DNA from: Halobellus inordinatus
GTDB taxonomy: Archaea > Halobacteriota > Halobacteria > Halobacteriales > Haloferacaceae
Length of the DNA: 64,000 nucleotides
Direction: 5' to 3'
NCBI RefSeq assembly: GCF_024464655.1
Contig: NZ_JANHAV010000005.1
Coordinates: 62,001 to 126,000, forward strand
A program made the position numbers and the translations under genes. Under the pieces are notes generated by a model. The model saw only the letters and a program-made list of their open reading frames with translations. It searched no databases and was not told where the DNA came from. Below are positions 1 to 8,209 of the stretch, piece by piece (the stretch's first letter is position 1; every line of letters starts with the position of its first letter).

Positions 1-1
1 G

Positions 2-1060
2 AACGAGATGGCGAACGTCACCGGGACGGCCCCGGCCGCTGGCGGGCCGAACCAGGAGGCGTTCAACACGCTGTTCCAGGACGAGTACGGCTCCTCGCCC
101 GGCGTGTTCACCTCGCAGACGTACGACTCCGTCGCGATTCAGCTCCTCGCGAACGCCGCGGCCGGCGCGAACGACGGAACCGCGATCCGCGATCAGATGC
201 GCCGGATCGCGAACCCGGACGGGATGACCGTCACGCCCGAGAACCTCGTCGAGGGCGTCGAGGCGGCCGCAAACGGCGAAGACGTGAACTATCAGGGCGC
301 GTCGTCGGCGACGAACTTCAACGAAGACGGCGACCCGGCGTCCGCAGCCTACTCCATCTGGGAGTTCGCCGACGGCGGGACGAGCCAGGTCGAAGTCCAG
401 AACTTCGAGGGCGAGAACCCAGACGGCGCCGGTCCTTCCGCCGACAGCGGACCGGGCGGCAGCGACCGCGAGATGTCGGTCGGAATCTTGCTCCCCGAGA
501 CCGGTGACCTCGCCTCCGTCGGACAGCCGATGATCCAGGCGGCACAGATCCCCGTGAAGCAGATCAACGAGGCCAACCCCGCTGGTCTGTCGGTCAACGC
601 GCAGATCGAGGACACCCAGACGTCGCCGAGCGCCGGTACCTCGGCCGCCGAGACGCTCGCGAGCGCCGGCGTGCCGAGCGTCTGCGGGTCGGCGTCCTCG
701 GGCGTCAACGTCCCCGTCTCACAGCAGGTGTTCATCCCGAACGAGATCGTCGGCTGTTCGCCGTCGTCCACCGCGCTGTCGGTGTCGAACCTCGACGACG
801 ACGACTACATCTTCCGGACGGCGCCCTCGGACTTCCTGCAGGGCCGCGTGATGGCGCAGGTGATGTCCGAACGGCTCGGCGTCAGTTCCGTCTCGACGCT
901 GTACGTCAACAACGACTACGGCCAGCAGCTCTCGGATCGCTTCAGCAGCGTCTTCTCCGAGCAGTTCGGCGGCGAGGTCTACCACAAGGTCGCCTTCAAC
1001 AAAGGCGAGTCCTCGTACTCCTCCGTCATCGAGACGGCGCTGTCGGGACCGGACAGCTAG
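2..1060 (+). CDS. Branched-chain amino-acid-type ABC transporter substrate-binding protein, 5'-partial, hybrid domain order
   Basis: Periplasmic-binding-fold (LivK/type I) solute receptor expected to act outside the membrane with the LivHMGF transporter encoded next to it on the opposite strand. The frame is open to the window edge, so the start lies upstream. Residues about 1-140 look like the C-terminal part of such a protein (TSQTYDSVAIQLLANA, then AAYSIWEF near the usual end). An Asp/Ser/Gly linker follows. From about residue 155 a fresh N-terminal lobe begins (SVGILLPETGDLASVGQPM) and runs through LYVNNDYGQQL before stopping abruptly after ETALSGPDS. The gene therefore holds the end of one copy plus roughly the first half of a second. 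Family assignment is secure; whether the product works is uncertain. Confidence 0.8.
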   Translation, partial: NEMANVTGTAPAAGGPNQEAFNTLFQDEYGSSPGVFTSQTYDSVAIQLLANAAAGANDGTAIRDQMRRIANPDGMTVTPENLVEGVEAAANGEDVNYQGASSATNFNEDGDPASAAYSIWEFADGGTSQVEVQNFEGENPDGAGPSADSGPGGSDREMSVGILLPETGDLASVGQPMIQAAQIPVKQINEANPAGLSVNAQIEDTQTSPSAGTSAAETLASAGVPSVCGSASSGVNVPVSQQVFIPNEIVGCSPSSTALSVSNLDDDDYIFRTAPSDFLQGRVMAQVMSERLGVSSVSTLYVNNDYGQQLSDRFSSVFSEQFGGEVYHKVAFNKGESSYSSVIETALSGPDS

Positions 1061-1084
1061 AGCGGCCCGTTCGATCGATTCCGA

Positions 1085-1090
1085 ATTTTT
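1085..1090 (+). terminator. Oligo-T terminator after the binding-protein gene
   Basis: A run of six T lies about 25 bp after the stop codon of the binding-protein gene and before the convergent livF. Archaeal RNA polymerase commonly terminates at such T tracts. No strong hairpin precedes it. Confidence 0.4.
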
Positions 1091-1216
1091 TCGACGGCGA
1101 CAACCGAGTAGCGCCGCGAGCGATCGCTACCCGGCACCGTCTGCTGTCGTCTGAGGTCGTCACCGGACACTGTCTACTGCAGTCCGTGGGATCGAAAAGA
1201 AGGTGCGACGGCCGTA

Positions 1217-1999
1217 TTATCCGCCGAGGAAGTCCTGACGGACCTGCTCGTCGTTCAGCAGCACGTCGCCGTCGTCCATATACCGATTCTGGCCGTTCGC
1301 GAGGACGTAGCCGCGGTCACAGCGCCGCAGCGCCTCCTTGGCGTTCTGCTCGACCATCAGGATCGCCGTCCCGTCGTCGTTGATCGCGTCGATGCGGTCG
1401 AACATATCGTCGACGAGGTCGGGCGCGAGGCCCGCAGAAGGTTCGTCGAGTAAGAGCAGCGAGGGATCGAGCATCAGCGCGCGGCCCATCGCGAGCATCT
1501 GCTGTTGGCCGCCGGACATCGTGCCCGCCTTCTGGGTCTGCCGCTCTTCGAGGATCGGGAACCGGTCGAAGACGGCGTCGAGGGCGTCCTGTGGCACCTC
1601 GTCGAGGATGTACGCGCCCATCTCCAGGTTCTCGCGAACCGTCAGCGACGCGAAGACGTTGTGGTTCTGCGGGACGTAACCGATACCCTCGTGGATGATC
1701 TCCTCCGGACGGAGGCCGGTGATGTCCTCGTCCTCGAAGGTCACGGTCCCGCCCATATGGGTCGTGAGCCCGAAGACGGACTTCATCACCGTCGACTTGC
1801 CGGCCCCGTTCGGACCGACGATGGTGACGTACTCGCCGTCGGCCACGTCCATATCGACGTCGGTCAGGATCTGGAGATCGCCGTAGCCGGCGTCGAGATC
1901 CCGAACTTCGAGTAAGGACTGGTCTCCGCGCTCCGGAATCGTCTCACGGGAGACCGCGGCGCCGTCGCCGTCGGCTCCCCCAGTAGTGTCTGCGCTCAT
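1217..1999 (-). CDS. livF: Branched-chain amino acid ABC transporter ATP-binding protein LivF
   Basis: One of the two ATPase subunits that drive import through LivH/LivM at the cytoplasmic face. 260 aa. Visible motifs: Walker A GPNGAGKST (about residues 62-70), the Q-loop region YVPQNHNVF, ABC signature SGGQQQMLAMGRAL, Walker B LLLLDEPSAGLAP, and the VEQN switch segment characteristic of LivF rather than LivG. The N-terminal 25 residues are an acidic extension of halophilic type. The start overlaps the livG stop by 4 bp (ATGA), so it is last in the livHMGF transcription unit. The actual solute cannot be told from sequence; urea or other amides are possible. Confidence 0.9.
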   Translation of the reverse strand: MSADTTGGADGDGAAVSRETIPERGDQSLLEVRDLDAGYGDLQILTDVDMDVADGEYVTIVGPNGAGKSTVMKSVFGLTTHMGGTVTFEDEDITGLRPEEIIHEGIGYVPQNHNVFASLTVRENLEMGAYILDEVPQDALDAVFDRFPILEERQTQKAGTMSGGQQQMLAMGRALMLDPSLLLLDEPSAGLAPDLVDDMFDRIDAINDDGTAILMVEQNAKEALRRCDRGYVLANGQNRYMDDGDVLLNDEQVRQDFLGG

Positions 2000-2895
2000 A
2001 CGTTCCCTCCGAGGTAGGCCTCGATGACCTCTTCGTTCGCCTGTATCTCTGCGGGCGTGCCCTCCGTCAGGACCCGGCCCTGGTGGAGGACGATGACGCG
2101 TTCGCAGTTCTCCATAATCAGGTCCATATCGTGTTCGACGAGCAGGAACGTGTACCCCTGCTCGCGGAGTTCGTGAATGTGATCGAGGAGCCGCCGCTCC
2201 AGCGACGGATTGACGCCGGCGAACGGCTCATCGAGCAGCAGCATATCCGGGTCAGTGAGCAGCGCCCGCGCCATCTCCAGGAGTTTCCGCTGGCCGCCCG
2301 AGAGGTTCCCGGCGTACTCCTCGGCGATGTGGTCGATCTCGAAGAACTCGAGTACGTTCCAGACGCGGTCGAGCAACTCGGACTCCTGCTCTATGACGTC
2401 GCCGCGGAACCCCGGCGTCACCGACCGCCACAGCGCCTCGCCGCGCTGGTACTTCGGTGCCAGCATCATATTCTCGAGCACCGTCATCTCCTGCAGTTCG
2501 CGGGCGATCTGGAACGTCCGGACGAGCCCCCTGTTCGCGATGGCGTGGGCCTTCTCCCCGGTGATGTCCTCGCCGTCGAACGTCACGGTTCCGGAGTCCG
2601 GCTGGAGCATCCCCGTGATGAGGTTGAACGTCGTCGACTTCCCGGCGCCGTTCGGGCCGATCAGTCCGGTGAGGCTCCCGCGTTCGACCTGGAAGGACGC
2701 GTCGTCGACGGCGGTGATCCCACCGAAGGACTTCCGCAGACTGTCCACCTGCAGCGGGTACTCCTCGCTGACGCTCGGGCCGCCGGAGCCGAGGTTCAGT
2801 TCCGTCGGCGCGTCGCCGACAGCGCCGGCGCCTGACGTGGCCCCGGATTCGACACCCGGTTCGTCGCCGTCGCCCGCGTCGGCCGCCTCACTCAT
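1996..2895 (-). CDS. livG: Branched-chain amino acid ABC transporter ATP-binding protein LivG
   Basis: Second ATPase of the Liv-type importer. An upstream in-frame start at 2952 exists. I chose the ATG at 2893-2895 (protein MSEAADAGDGDEP...) because a good ribosome-binding site, GGAGGTGG, sits just before it and it overlaps the livM stop by 8 bp, as expected for translational coupling. About 299 aa with an acidic N-terminus of some 50 residues. Motifs: GLIGPNGAGKSTTFNLITG (Walker A), NLSGGQRKLLEMARAL (signature), LLLLDEPFAGVNPSL (Walker B) and LLVEHDMDL (H-switch). The LivG-type insertion (MLAPKYQRGEALWRS) follows the Q-loop. Confidence 0.9.
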   Translation of the reverse strand: MSEAADAGDGDEPGVESGATSGAGAVGDAPTELNLGSGGPSVSEEYPLQVDSLRKSFGGITAVDDASFQVERGSLTGLIGPNGAGKSTTFNLITGMLQPDSGTVTFDGEDITGEKAHAIANRGLVRTFQIARELQEMTVLENMMLAPKYQRGEALWRSVTPGFRGDVIEQESELLDRVWNVLEFFEIDHIAEEYAGNLSGGQRKLLEMARALLTDPDMLLLDEPFAGVNPSLERRLLDHIHELREQGYTFLLVEHDMDLIMENCERVIVLHQGRVLTEGTPAEIQANEEVIEAYLGGNV

Positions 2896-4228
2896 CGGAA
2901 CCACCTCCGGAAGCGGATTCGCCGCCATCGGTCTCCGCTGTTCCGCGCGCACGCGCCGCGGTCAGCGGGATGCCGGCGGCCGTCTCCTTGCGGTAGCCGA
3001 GCATTCCTTCCGGTCGGTTGTGCATCAGCCAGATGAGCACGAGTCCCATGAACACGAGTTGGAGTTGTCGGATGCTGTCGATCGTGTAGAAGAACAGCGG
3101 TGCCGGGTCGAAATTCGAGATGAGCGGCGCGATTGCCGGACCGAATCCCGACGGCGCGTCCGCGTTCGGCAGGACGGTGTCGACGAGGTTCTTCAGGTAC
3201 CGCGGCCCCTGATAGAGCAGCGCGGCGAAGACCGCGCCGCCGAGAACACTTCCCGTGTTCGACCCCGCGCCGCCGATGATCAGCGCGATCCATACGAAGA
3301 ACGTGATCCGCGGCCGGAAGAAGTTCGGCGTGACGGCACCGCTCGTCATCAGCCAGAGGATGCCCGCCAGGCCCATCAGCGCACAGCCCAGCATAAACGC
3401 CTTAATTTTGAACCGGTTCGTGTTCTTCCCGAGCGAGTTCGCAACGTCCTCGTCTTCACGGATGGCCTTGAGGACGCGGCCGAACGGCGATTCGCCTGTG
3501 CGCTTGAGCAGCCAGTAGAACGCCGCGACGAAGAAGAGCAGCACCACGCCGTAGACGAGGCCGTCGACGACGGGTTTCGGGTTGTTGGGAACGAGCACCT
3601 CGAACGAGTCGACGAAGCCCAGATACGCGTCCCAGAGGCCGAAGAATCCGAAGAACGCCTCCAGCGGGTCGGTGAAATCGAGGATGAGCCCCGATCCGCC
3701 GCCGAAGCCGACGCGCTCGCCGAGCAGTTGGAACTGCTGGAGTTCGCCCGAGAGGAACGAGAAACGGACGATTTCGGACATCGCGATCGTCACGATAGCC
3801 AGGTAGTCCGCTCGCAACCGGAGTGCCGGGAGCGCGATCACCAGCCCGAGAAGCGCCGCCGCGACCATCCCGGCGATGATGCCGACGACGAGCGGCAGTC
3901 CGAGCCCACCGACCTGCGCCGCGCCGCCAGATTCATAGAGCGGTTTCGAGACCAGCGCCATCACGTAGATACCGACGGCCATGAAGCCGACGATACCGAT
4001 GTTGAACAGCCCGGTGTACCCCCAGTGGAGGTTGAGCGCGAGCGCGAGCATCGCGAAGACGCCGATGTAGAACGTGAGGACCGCGATGGTGTTGAGTTGG
4101 CCGCGCAGCGAGTAACCGAGGCCGACGCCGATCAGGACGTACGCGGCGTAGATAACCAGGAGAACAGCCACGATGAGCCCGGCGTCGCCACCCGGTAAGC
4201 GCGCGGAGACGTCGTCGCGGACGCTCAT
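2888..4228 (-). CDS. livM: Branched-chain amino acid ABC transporter permease LivM
   Basis: Inner-membrane permease subunit of the Liv importer; pairs with LivH to form the translocation pathway. 446 aa, longer than the usual 300-350, with multiple hydrophobic helices and the family block ALPALRLRADYLAIVTIAMSEIVRF, followed by the ATPase-contacting segment FGRVLKAIREDEDVANSLGKNTNRFKIKAFMLG. The extra length lies in a loop between these blocks and in a hydrophilic C-terminal tail (ETDGGESASGGGSDE). The start overlaps the livH stop by 4 bp. Function follows from family and context; substrate is not determined. Confidence 0.9.
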   Translation of the reverse strand: MSVRDDVSARLPGGDAGLIVAVLLVIYAAYVLIGVGLGYSLRGQLNTIAVLTFYIGVFAMLALALNLHWGYTGLFNIGIVGFMAVGIYVMALVSKPLYESGGAAQVGGLGLPLVVGIIAGMVAAALLGLVIALPALRLRADYLAIVTIAMSEIVRFSFLSGELQQFQLLGERVGFGGGSGLILDFTDPLEAFFGFFGLWDAYLGFVDSFEVLVPNNPKPVVDGLVYGVVLLFFVAAFYWLLKRTGESPFGRVLKAIREDEDVANSLGKNTNRFKIKAFMLGCALMGLAGILWLMTSGAVTPNFFRPRITFFVWIALIIGGAGSNTGSVLGGAVFAALLYQGPRYLKNLVDTVLPNADAPSGFGPAIAPLISNFDPAPLFFYTIDSIRQLQLVFMGLVLIWLMHNRPEGMLGYRKETAAGIPLTAARARGTAETDGGESASGGGSDE

Positions 4229-5331
4229 GCTGTCGACCTCCCGGAGAAGATGCCCTCAGGTTTCACGAGCAGCAGGACGATCATCACCGCGAAGGCCGCC
4301 GCGCGGGCGAACGCCGACGGGATCCAGATGACCGACACCGACGCTGTCAGCCCGATCGCGAGGCCGCCGACGATAGCGCCGTAGATCGAGCCGATGCCGC
4401 CGAGGATGACCGCGGCGAAGATGAGGAGCAAGAGGAGCCACCCGTCGTTGAAGCCGAGTGTGCCCTTCCAGAGGATGAACATATAGCCGGCGACGCCGGT
4501 GAGGCCGCCGCCGATGACCCACACCGAGCGCACGACGCGCTCGGTCGGGATCCCCGTGATCTGGGCGAGATCCTCGTTGTCCGCCATCGCCCGCATCGCC
4601 TTCCCGAGTTTCGTCATCTGCAAGAGCAGGTGCACGGCGAGCATCAGCCCCCCGGCGACGACGACGACTGCGATGTCGTGGGCGTTGATTCGGACGGCCC
4701 CGTCGACGAAGTACAGCGAGATCGACGGCGGCTGTGACGTCGTGCCGCGGACGCTCGATCCGAAGACGAACTGCATCAGATACCGCAGCGCGAACGCGAC
4801 GCCGACGCTCGTGATGAGAAGCGTGATGCCGTCCTCGTCGCGGATGGGCTTGAAGACGAGCCGATCGATGCCCAGCGCGAGGACGACGGTGGCGACACCG
4901 GCGACGAGCGCGCCGGCGGCGACGGCCAGCGGCGTCCCGGTGACGCCGATGCCGAGCGTCCCGCCGAAGACGGATCCGCCCGCGCCGACGAGCAACAGCG
5001 CCCCCACGTCGGCCCGACCGAGGCCGGCGACGAGGTACGTCGTCGCCCACCCGGAGAACGCGCCCGCGGTGATGAAATCACCGTGCGCGAAGTTCGCGAA
5101 GTTCAGAATACTGTACGTCATAGAGAGCCCGATGCCCGCGAGACCGATCACCAGCCCGCGCATCAGCCCGTCCCAGACGAGCGAGCCGACGCTGCTGAAC
5201 GACGTCTGTCCGGTCGCGAGACCGGAGAGCAGGTCGTACAACAGAATGATCCCGACGAGCGCCAAGAGAACGGAACCGGGCCGTGCCACCGCGAACTGAC
5301 GTCCGCGTGTGTATGTCTCGGCGATACCCAT
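4225..5331 (-). CDS. livH: Branched-chain amino acid ABC transporter permease LivH
   Basis: First gene of the livHMGF unit; membrane permease. 368 aa with about eight transmembrane segments. Family blocks include GLAGIGLSMTYSILNFANFAHGDFITAGAF near the N-terminus and TKLGKAMRAMADNEDLAQITGIPTERVVRSVWVIGGGLTGVAGYM, the EAA-like loop that docks on the ATPases. The start at 5331 is preceded by GAGGAT a few bases upstream and by a TATA-like AAGACTTATC about 45 nt upstream. With the acidic LivF/LivG and the facing binding protein this forms a complete importer, provided the binding protein is intact upstream of the window. Confidence 0.9.
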   Translation of the reverse strand: MGIAETYTRGRQFAVARPGSVLLALVGIILLYDLLSGLATGQTSFSSVGSLVWDGLMRGLVIGLAGIGLSMTYSILNFANFAHGDFITAGAFSGWATTYLVAGLGRADVGALLLVGAGGSVFGGTLGIGVTGTPLAVAAGALVAGVATVVLALGIDRLVFKPIRDEDGITLLITSVGVAFALRYLMQFVFGSSVRGTTSQPPSISLYFVDGAVRINAHDIAVVVVAGGLMLAVHLLLQMTKLGKAMRAMADNEDLAQITGIPTERVVRSVWVIGGGLTGVAGYMFILWKGTLGFNDGWLLLLLIFAAVILGGIGSIYGAIVGGLAIGLTASVSVIWIPSAFARAAAFAVMIVLLLVKPEGIFSGRSTA

Positions 5332-5370
5332 TGATAACTATCCTCACGATGTTTGCGGTCGGGAAACGAT

Positions 5371-5380
5371 GATAAGTCTT
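5371..5380 (-). promoter_or_regulatory. Candidate TATA box for livHMGF
   Basis: On the minus strand AAGACTTATC lies about 40-49 nt upstream of the livH ATG, leaving room for a short leader with a GAGGAT Shine-Dalgarno. Assignment is by position and composition only. Confidence 0.35.
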
Positions 5381-5523
5381 TCTTCCCGCGGTGACGCGCC
5401 GACGTGATTCGGTCCAGGGTCGGGAGCAATCCGAACTGTTTCGTCAGTTGTCAGGTACGTTCCCCTGTCATTAGATATCACTCACCGATTCGTTCAAGCG
5501 GCCGGGGTGTCTCAACAGGGACG

Positions 5524-5949
5524 ATGACGTCGCGCACGCGACCGTTGCTCGGACTCGCGACGCTCGTCGCGGGTATCGGCACCGCCGGGAGCCTGTATTT
5601 CAGCCTCGGGCTGGGGCTGGTCCCCTGCGAGCTCTGCTGGTACCAGCGCATCCTGTTGTATCCGCTCGTTGTCGTTCTGGGCGTCGCGACGCTCGAAGAC
5701 CGTCCGGGCGTCGCTCGCACCGTGCTGCCGCTCTCGCTGCTCGGCCTCGGCGTCGCGACGTACCACGTGGTCCTCCAGGTCCGACCCAGCGTCGGTGGGA
5801 CCTGTTCGGTCGGTGGCGGCTGTTCGTCGATCCTCTATCCGATGCTGGACGGCCTGTTGACGATCCCCCGGCTCTCGCTGATCGCGTTCGTCCTCGTGAC
5901 GGCCCTCGTGACCGCCTCCTGGCGGCTTCGCGGCCGAGCGTGGCCCTAA
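5524..5949 (+). CDS. DsbB/BdbC-like disulfide bond formation membrane protein
   Basis: Quinone-linked membrane oxidase that reoxidises extracytoplasmic thiol oxidases. 141 aa with four predicted transmembrane helices. Two cysteine pairs match the DsbB scheme: C35 and C38 in CELC just after the first helix (the quinone-proximal pair), and C94 and C100 in CSVGGGC in the second external loop. The ATG at 5524 is the first sensible start for a DsbB-length protein. It overlaps the stop of the convergent photolyase gene by 4 bp. No DsbA-like partner is seen in the window; the thioredoxin-like protein at 62.8 kb has no signal peptide. Confidence 0.8.
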   Translation: MTSRTRPLLGLATLVAGIGTAGSLYFSLGLGLVPCELCWYQRILLYPLVVVLGVATLEDRPGVARTVLPLSLLGLGVATYHVVLQVRPSVGGTCSVGGGCSSILYPMLDGLLTIPRLSLIAFVLVTALVTASWRLRGRAWP

Positions 5950-7463
5950 ACGGGATCATCGCCCGACGTCGTAGGATCGATCATCGGGCGCGGGTAGTCG
6001 ACGCCGAGTTCGACCCCGTATCTCGCCTGTTCTGATTCCGACAGCGTCCACGGTTCGTGAGCCTTCTGTGGGACTAGCCCGTCGAGTTCGGGAATCCAGC
6101 GCGTGACGTACTCGGCTTTGGGGTCGTACTGGTGGGCCTGCGCGAGAACGTCGAACGCCCGCTGTCGGGAGTCGTTGCCGACGCCCGCGATGTACGCCCA
6201 GTTGCCGTAGTTCGAGGCCGGATCGTAATCGAGGAGTTGGGTCTCGAAGTACGCCGCGCCGCGTCGCCAGTCGATCGTGAGGTCGTTCACGAGGAAGGAC
6301 GCGACGTTTTGTCGTCCGCGGTTCGAGAGATATCCGGTCGCGTTCAGTTCGCGCACGTTCGCGTCGACGAAGGGGATACCCGTCTGCCCGGTTCGCCACC
6401 GTTCGAACTCCTGTTCGTCCCATCGCCAGTTGACGTCGTGGCGGCGTCTGAGACCGCCGGGGGCGAAGAACTGCGCGCCGTGCTTCGCGAGTTGGAACTG
6501 AAAGAAGTCCCGCCAGCGGAGTTCGGAGACCAGCCAGTACGTCGAGTCGTTCGAGACTCGCTCGCGCTCGTAGCGCTTGACCTCCTCGAAGACGCGCCGC
6601 GGCGAGAGATTGCCCTCGTTGAGCCACGGAGAGAACTTCGAGGAGTAGTCGGGACCGACGAGACCGTTTCGCGCCTCGCGGTACTCGCGGAGGTGGCCCC
6701 CCTCCCAGATGTACGACGTCAGGCGGTCGAGTGCGGCGTCTTCGCCGCCCGGAAAGGGGTGGACCGCGCGCTCGTCGATCTCGTCGGCGTCCTCGCCGGC
6801 CCCGAGTTCCGCGTCCGGCGATCCAAGTGAATCGACCGCGACGTCGACGTCCGGGATCGAACCGGGGCGAATCGCGTCAGCGTCGACGCCGGTGTCGTCG
6901 CCGCCTGGAATCGGCGCCAGCGACGGGCGCGGATACGTCTCTCGGACAGCCGAGTCGGCCTCGATCGACTTCCGGAACTTCGTGTAGGTGTCGCTGATCG
7001 CGGTGTACGGCGTCGGGAGGTCGGCGATATGATGGAGCGTCCGCCCCCAGAACCGACGCGGCGTGACGCCGCGCTCGCGCAGTGCTGCCGTCACCGCTGC
7101 ACGAACCGCTCGCTCGTCCGGTCCTGGGAGGTCGTGGAACGTCACGACGTCGGCGCCCACGGCGTCAGCGAGGTTGGGCAGCACGACTTCGGGACGACCA
7201 CGACGCACGAGGAGGTCCGAGCCGAGCCCGCGCAGTCGGTCGCGCAGGCCGTCGAGAGATTCGCGCCGGAAGCGCACTCGCCGCGTCCCCAGTTTCTCGT
7301 AGCGGAAGGAGTCGGCGCCACCGTACGGCTGCATCCCGTGCGTCCGCGGGTCGACACAGTAGACTGGGAGGACTCGGTCTGCCGCGGCAGCGGCGGCGAG
7401 CGCTTCGTTGTCGTGCGTTCGCAGGTCCCGGCGGAACCACGCGATGGCCGTGTCGGGCATCAC
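5946..7463 (-). CDS. Cryptochrome/photolyase family protein, DASH type
   Basis: FAD-containing blue-light enzyme that repairs cyclobutane pyrimidine dimers or acts as a photoreceptor. 505 aa. The N-terminal alpha/beta photolyase domain begins AIAWFRRDLRTHDNEAL. The FAD-binding domain contains YSSKFSPWLNEGNLSPRRVFEEVKRYE, ELRWRDFFQF, WRTGQTGIPFVDANVRELNATGYLSNRGRQNVASFL and DYDPASNYGNWAY. The region GRTLHHIADLPTPYTAISDTYTKFRKSIE resembles the DASH subgroup, so I favour cryptochrome-DASH, but repair of double-stranded DNA cannot be excluded. Its stop overlaps the convergent DsbB-like gene by 4 bp. Confidence 0.85.
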   Translation of the reverse strand: MMPDTAIAWFRRDLRTHDNEALAAAAAADRVLPVYCVDPRTHGMQPYGGADSFRYEKLGTRRVRFRRESLDGLRDRLRGLGSDLLVRRGRPEVVLPNLADAVGADVVTFHDLPGPDERAVRAAVTAALRERGVTPRRFWGRTLHHIADLPTPYTAISDTYTKFRKSIEADSAVRETYPRPSLAPIPGGDDTGVDADAIRPGSIPDVDVAVDSLGSPDAELGAGEDADEIDERAVHPFPGGEDAALDRLTSYIWEGGHLREYREARNGLVGPDYSSKFSPWLNEGNLSPRRVFEEVKRYERERVSNDSTYWLVSELRWRDFFQFQLAKHGAQFFAPGGLRRRHDVNWRWDEQEFERWRTGQTGIPFVDANVRELNATGYLSNRGRQNVASFLVNDLTIDWRRGAAYFETQLLDYDPASNYGNWAYIAGVGNDSRQRAFDVLAQAHQYDPKAEYVTRWIPELDGLVPQKAHEPWTLSESEQARYGVELGVDYPRPMIDPTTSGDDPV

Positions 7464-7531
7464 TGTCGAGAGGGAGCGGCACGTACCTGAGCGTGACGGC
7501 CACAGCCACCCGCAGTGTACGCCGCGTCCGG

Positions 7532-8083
7532 TCAGTTACCGCTGAGCCGGTGCCACAGGGAACTGCGCTGCGTGAGGAGTTGATAGAGTGCGGAGAGGAC
7601 GACGACGCCGAAAAGCAACAACCCAATGAGCGCCGGGCTGAGCGCACGCACGACCGGGACGCCGATCATCGCCGCGACCTGTGAGAGCGCGCCGAGCAGC
7701 CCGAGTCCCAGGTAGTACTCCGCCCACGAGATGCCGTACTGTGGGACGACCTCCATATAGACGCCGACGTCTTCCGCGTTGTCTGCCAGCGAGACGGTCT
7801 TCGCGTCGGGGTCGTACTCGACGATCCCGAGTTTGTCGAGCTTCGGAAGGTGCGTTTGATGCAGCGAGACGTACACGCTCTGTCGGACGTTCCGCGGCGG
7901 TGGCGACTCGTCGGCCTCGATGCCACCGATGTGCTCGGAGAGATCGGAGACCGTCTCGGTACCATCACCCGCCCGTAACCGTTCGAGTACGAGCCGCCGC
8001 CGATCGTTTCGGAGCACGTCGTGAATCTCAGATGCGGCAAGCTCCGCGCTGTCGGCCTCCGGCTCACTCCCGCCCCCACTCAT
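7532..8083 (-). CDS. DUF7344-type membrane-anchored winged-helix protein
   Basis: 183 aa. Residues about 15-110 form a winged helix typical of the haloarchaeal DUF7344 group: EIHDVLRNDRRRLVLERLRAG, VSDLSEHIGGIEADE, then VYVSLHQTHLPKLDKLGIVEYDPDAKTVSLADNA. Two hydrophobic segments (about 125-145 and 148-168) would tether it to the membrane. Members are presumed transcription regulators, but targets are not known and none is obvious here; the neighbours are a photolyase and a Rieske protein transcribed in the same direction with gaps of 68 and 126 bp. Confidence 0.75.
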   Translation of the reverse strand: MSGGGSEPEADSAELAASEIHDVLRNDRRRLVLERLRAGDGTETVSDLSEHIGGIEADESPPPRNVRQSVYVSLHQTHLPKLDKLGIVEYDPDAKTVSLADNAEDVGVYMEVVPQYGISWAEYYLGLGLLGALSQVAAMIGVPVVRALSPALIGLLLFGVVVLSALYQLLTQRSSLWHRLSGN

Positions 8084-8209
8084 ACTACTCCACTCTGTGA
8101 GGGCTACCTACATGAATGTGTCCGAAAATGACGTGTCTGCGACTGCTATCGGTGTGAGAAAGTGGGTCGATATGTGGACCCAGGCCGGCCCGGCGCCGAG
8201 ACTGCGACG

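Noticed and set aside
2210-4198. A 662-codon open frame on the plus strand
   Set aside because: It is the complement of livG and livM; Arg-rich low-complexity product, no motif.
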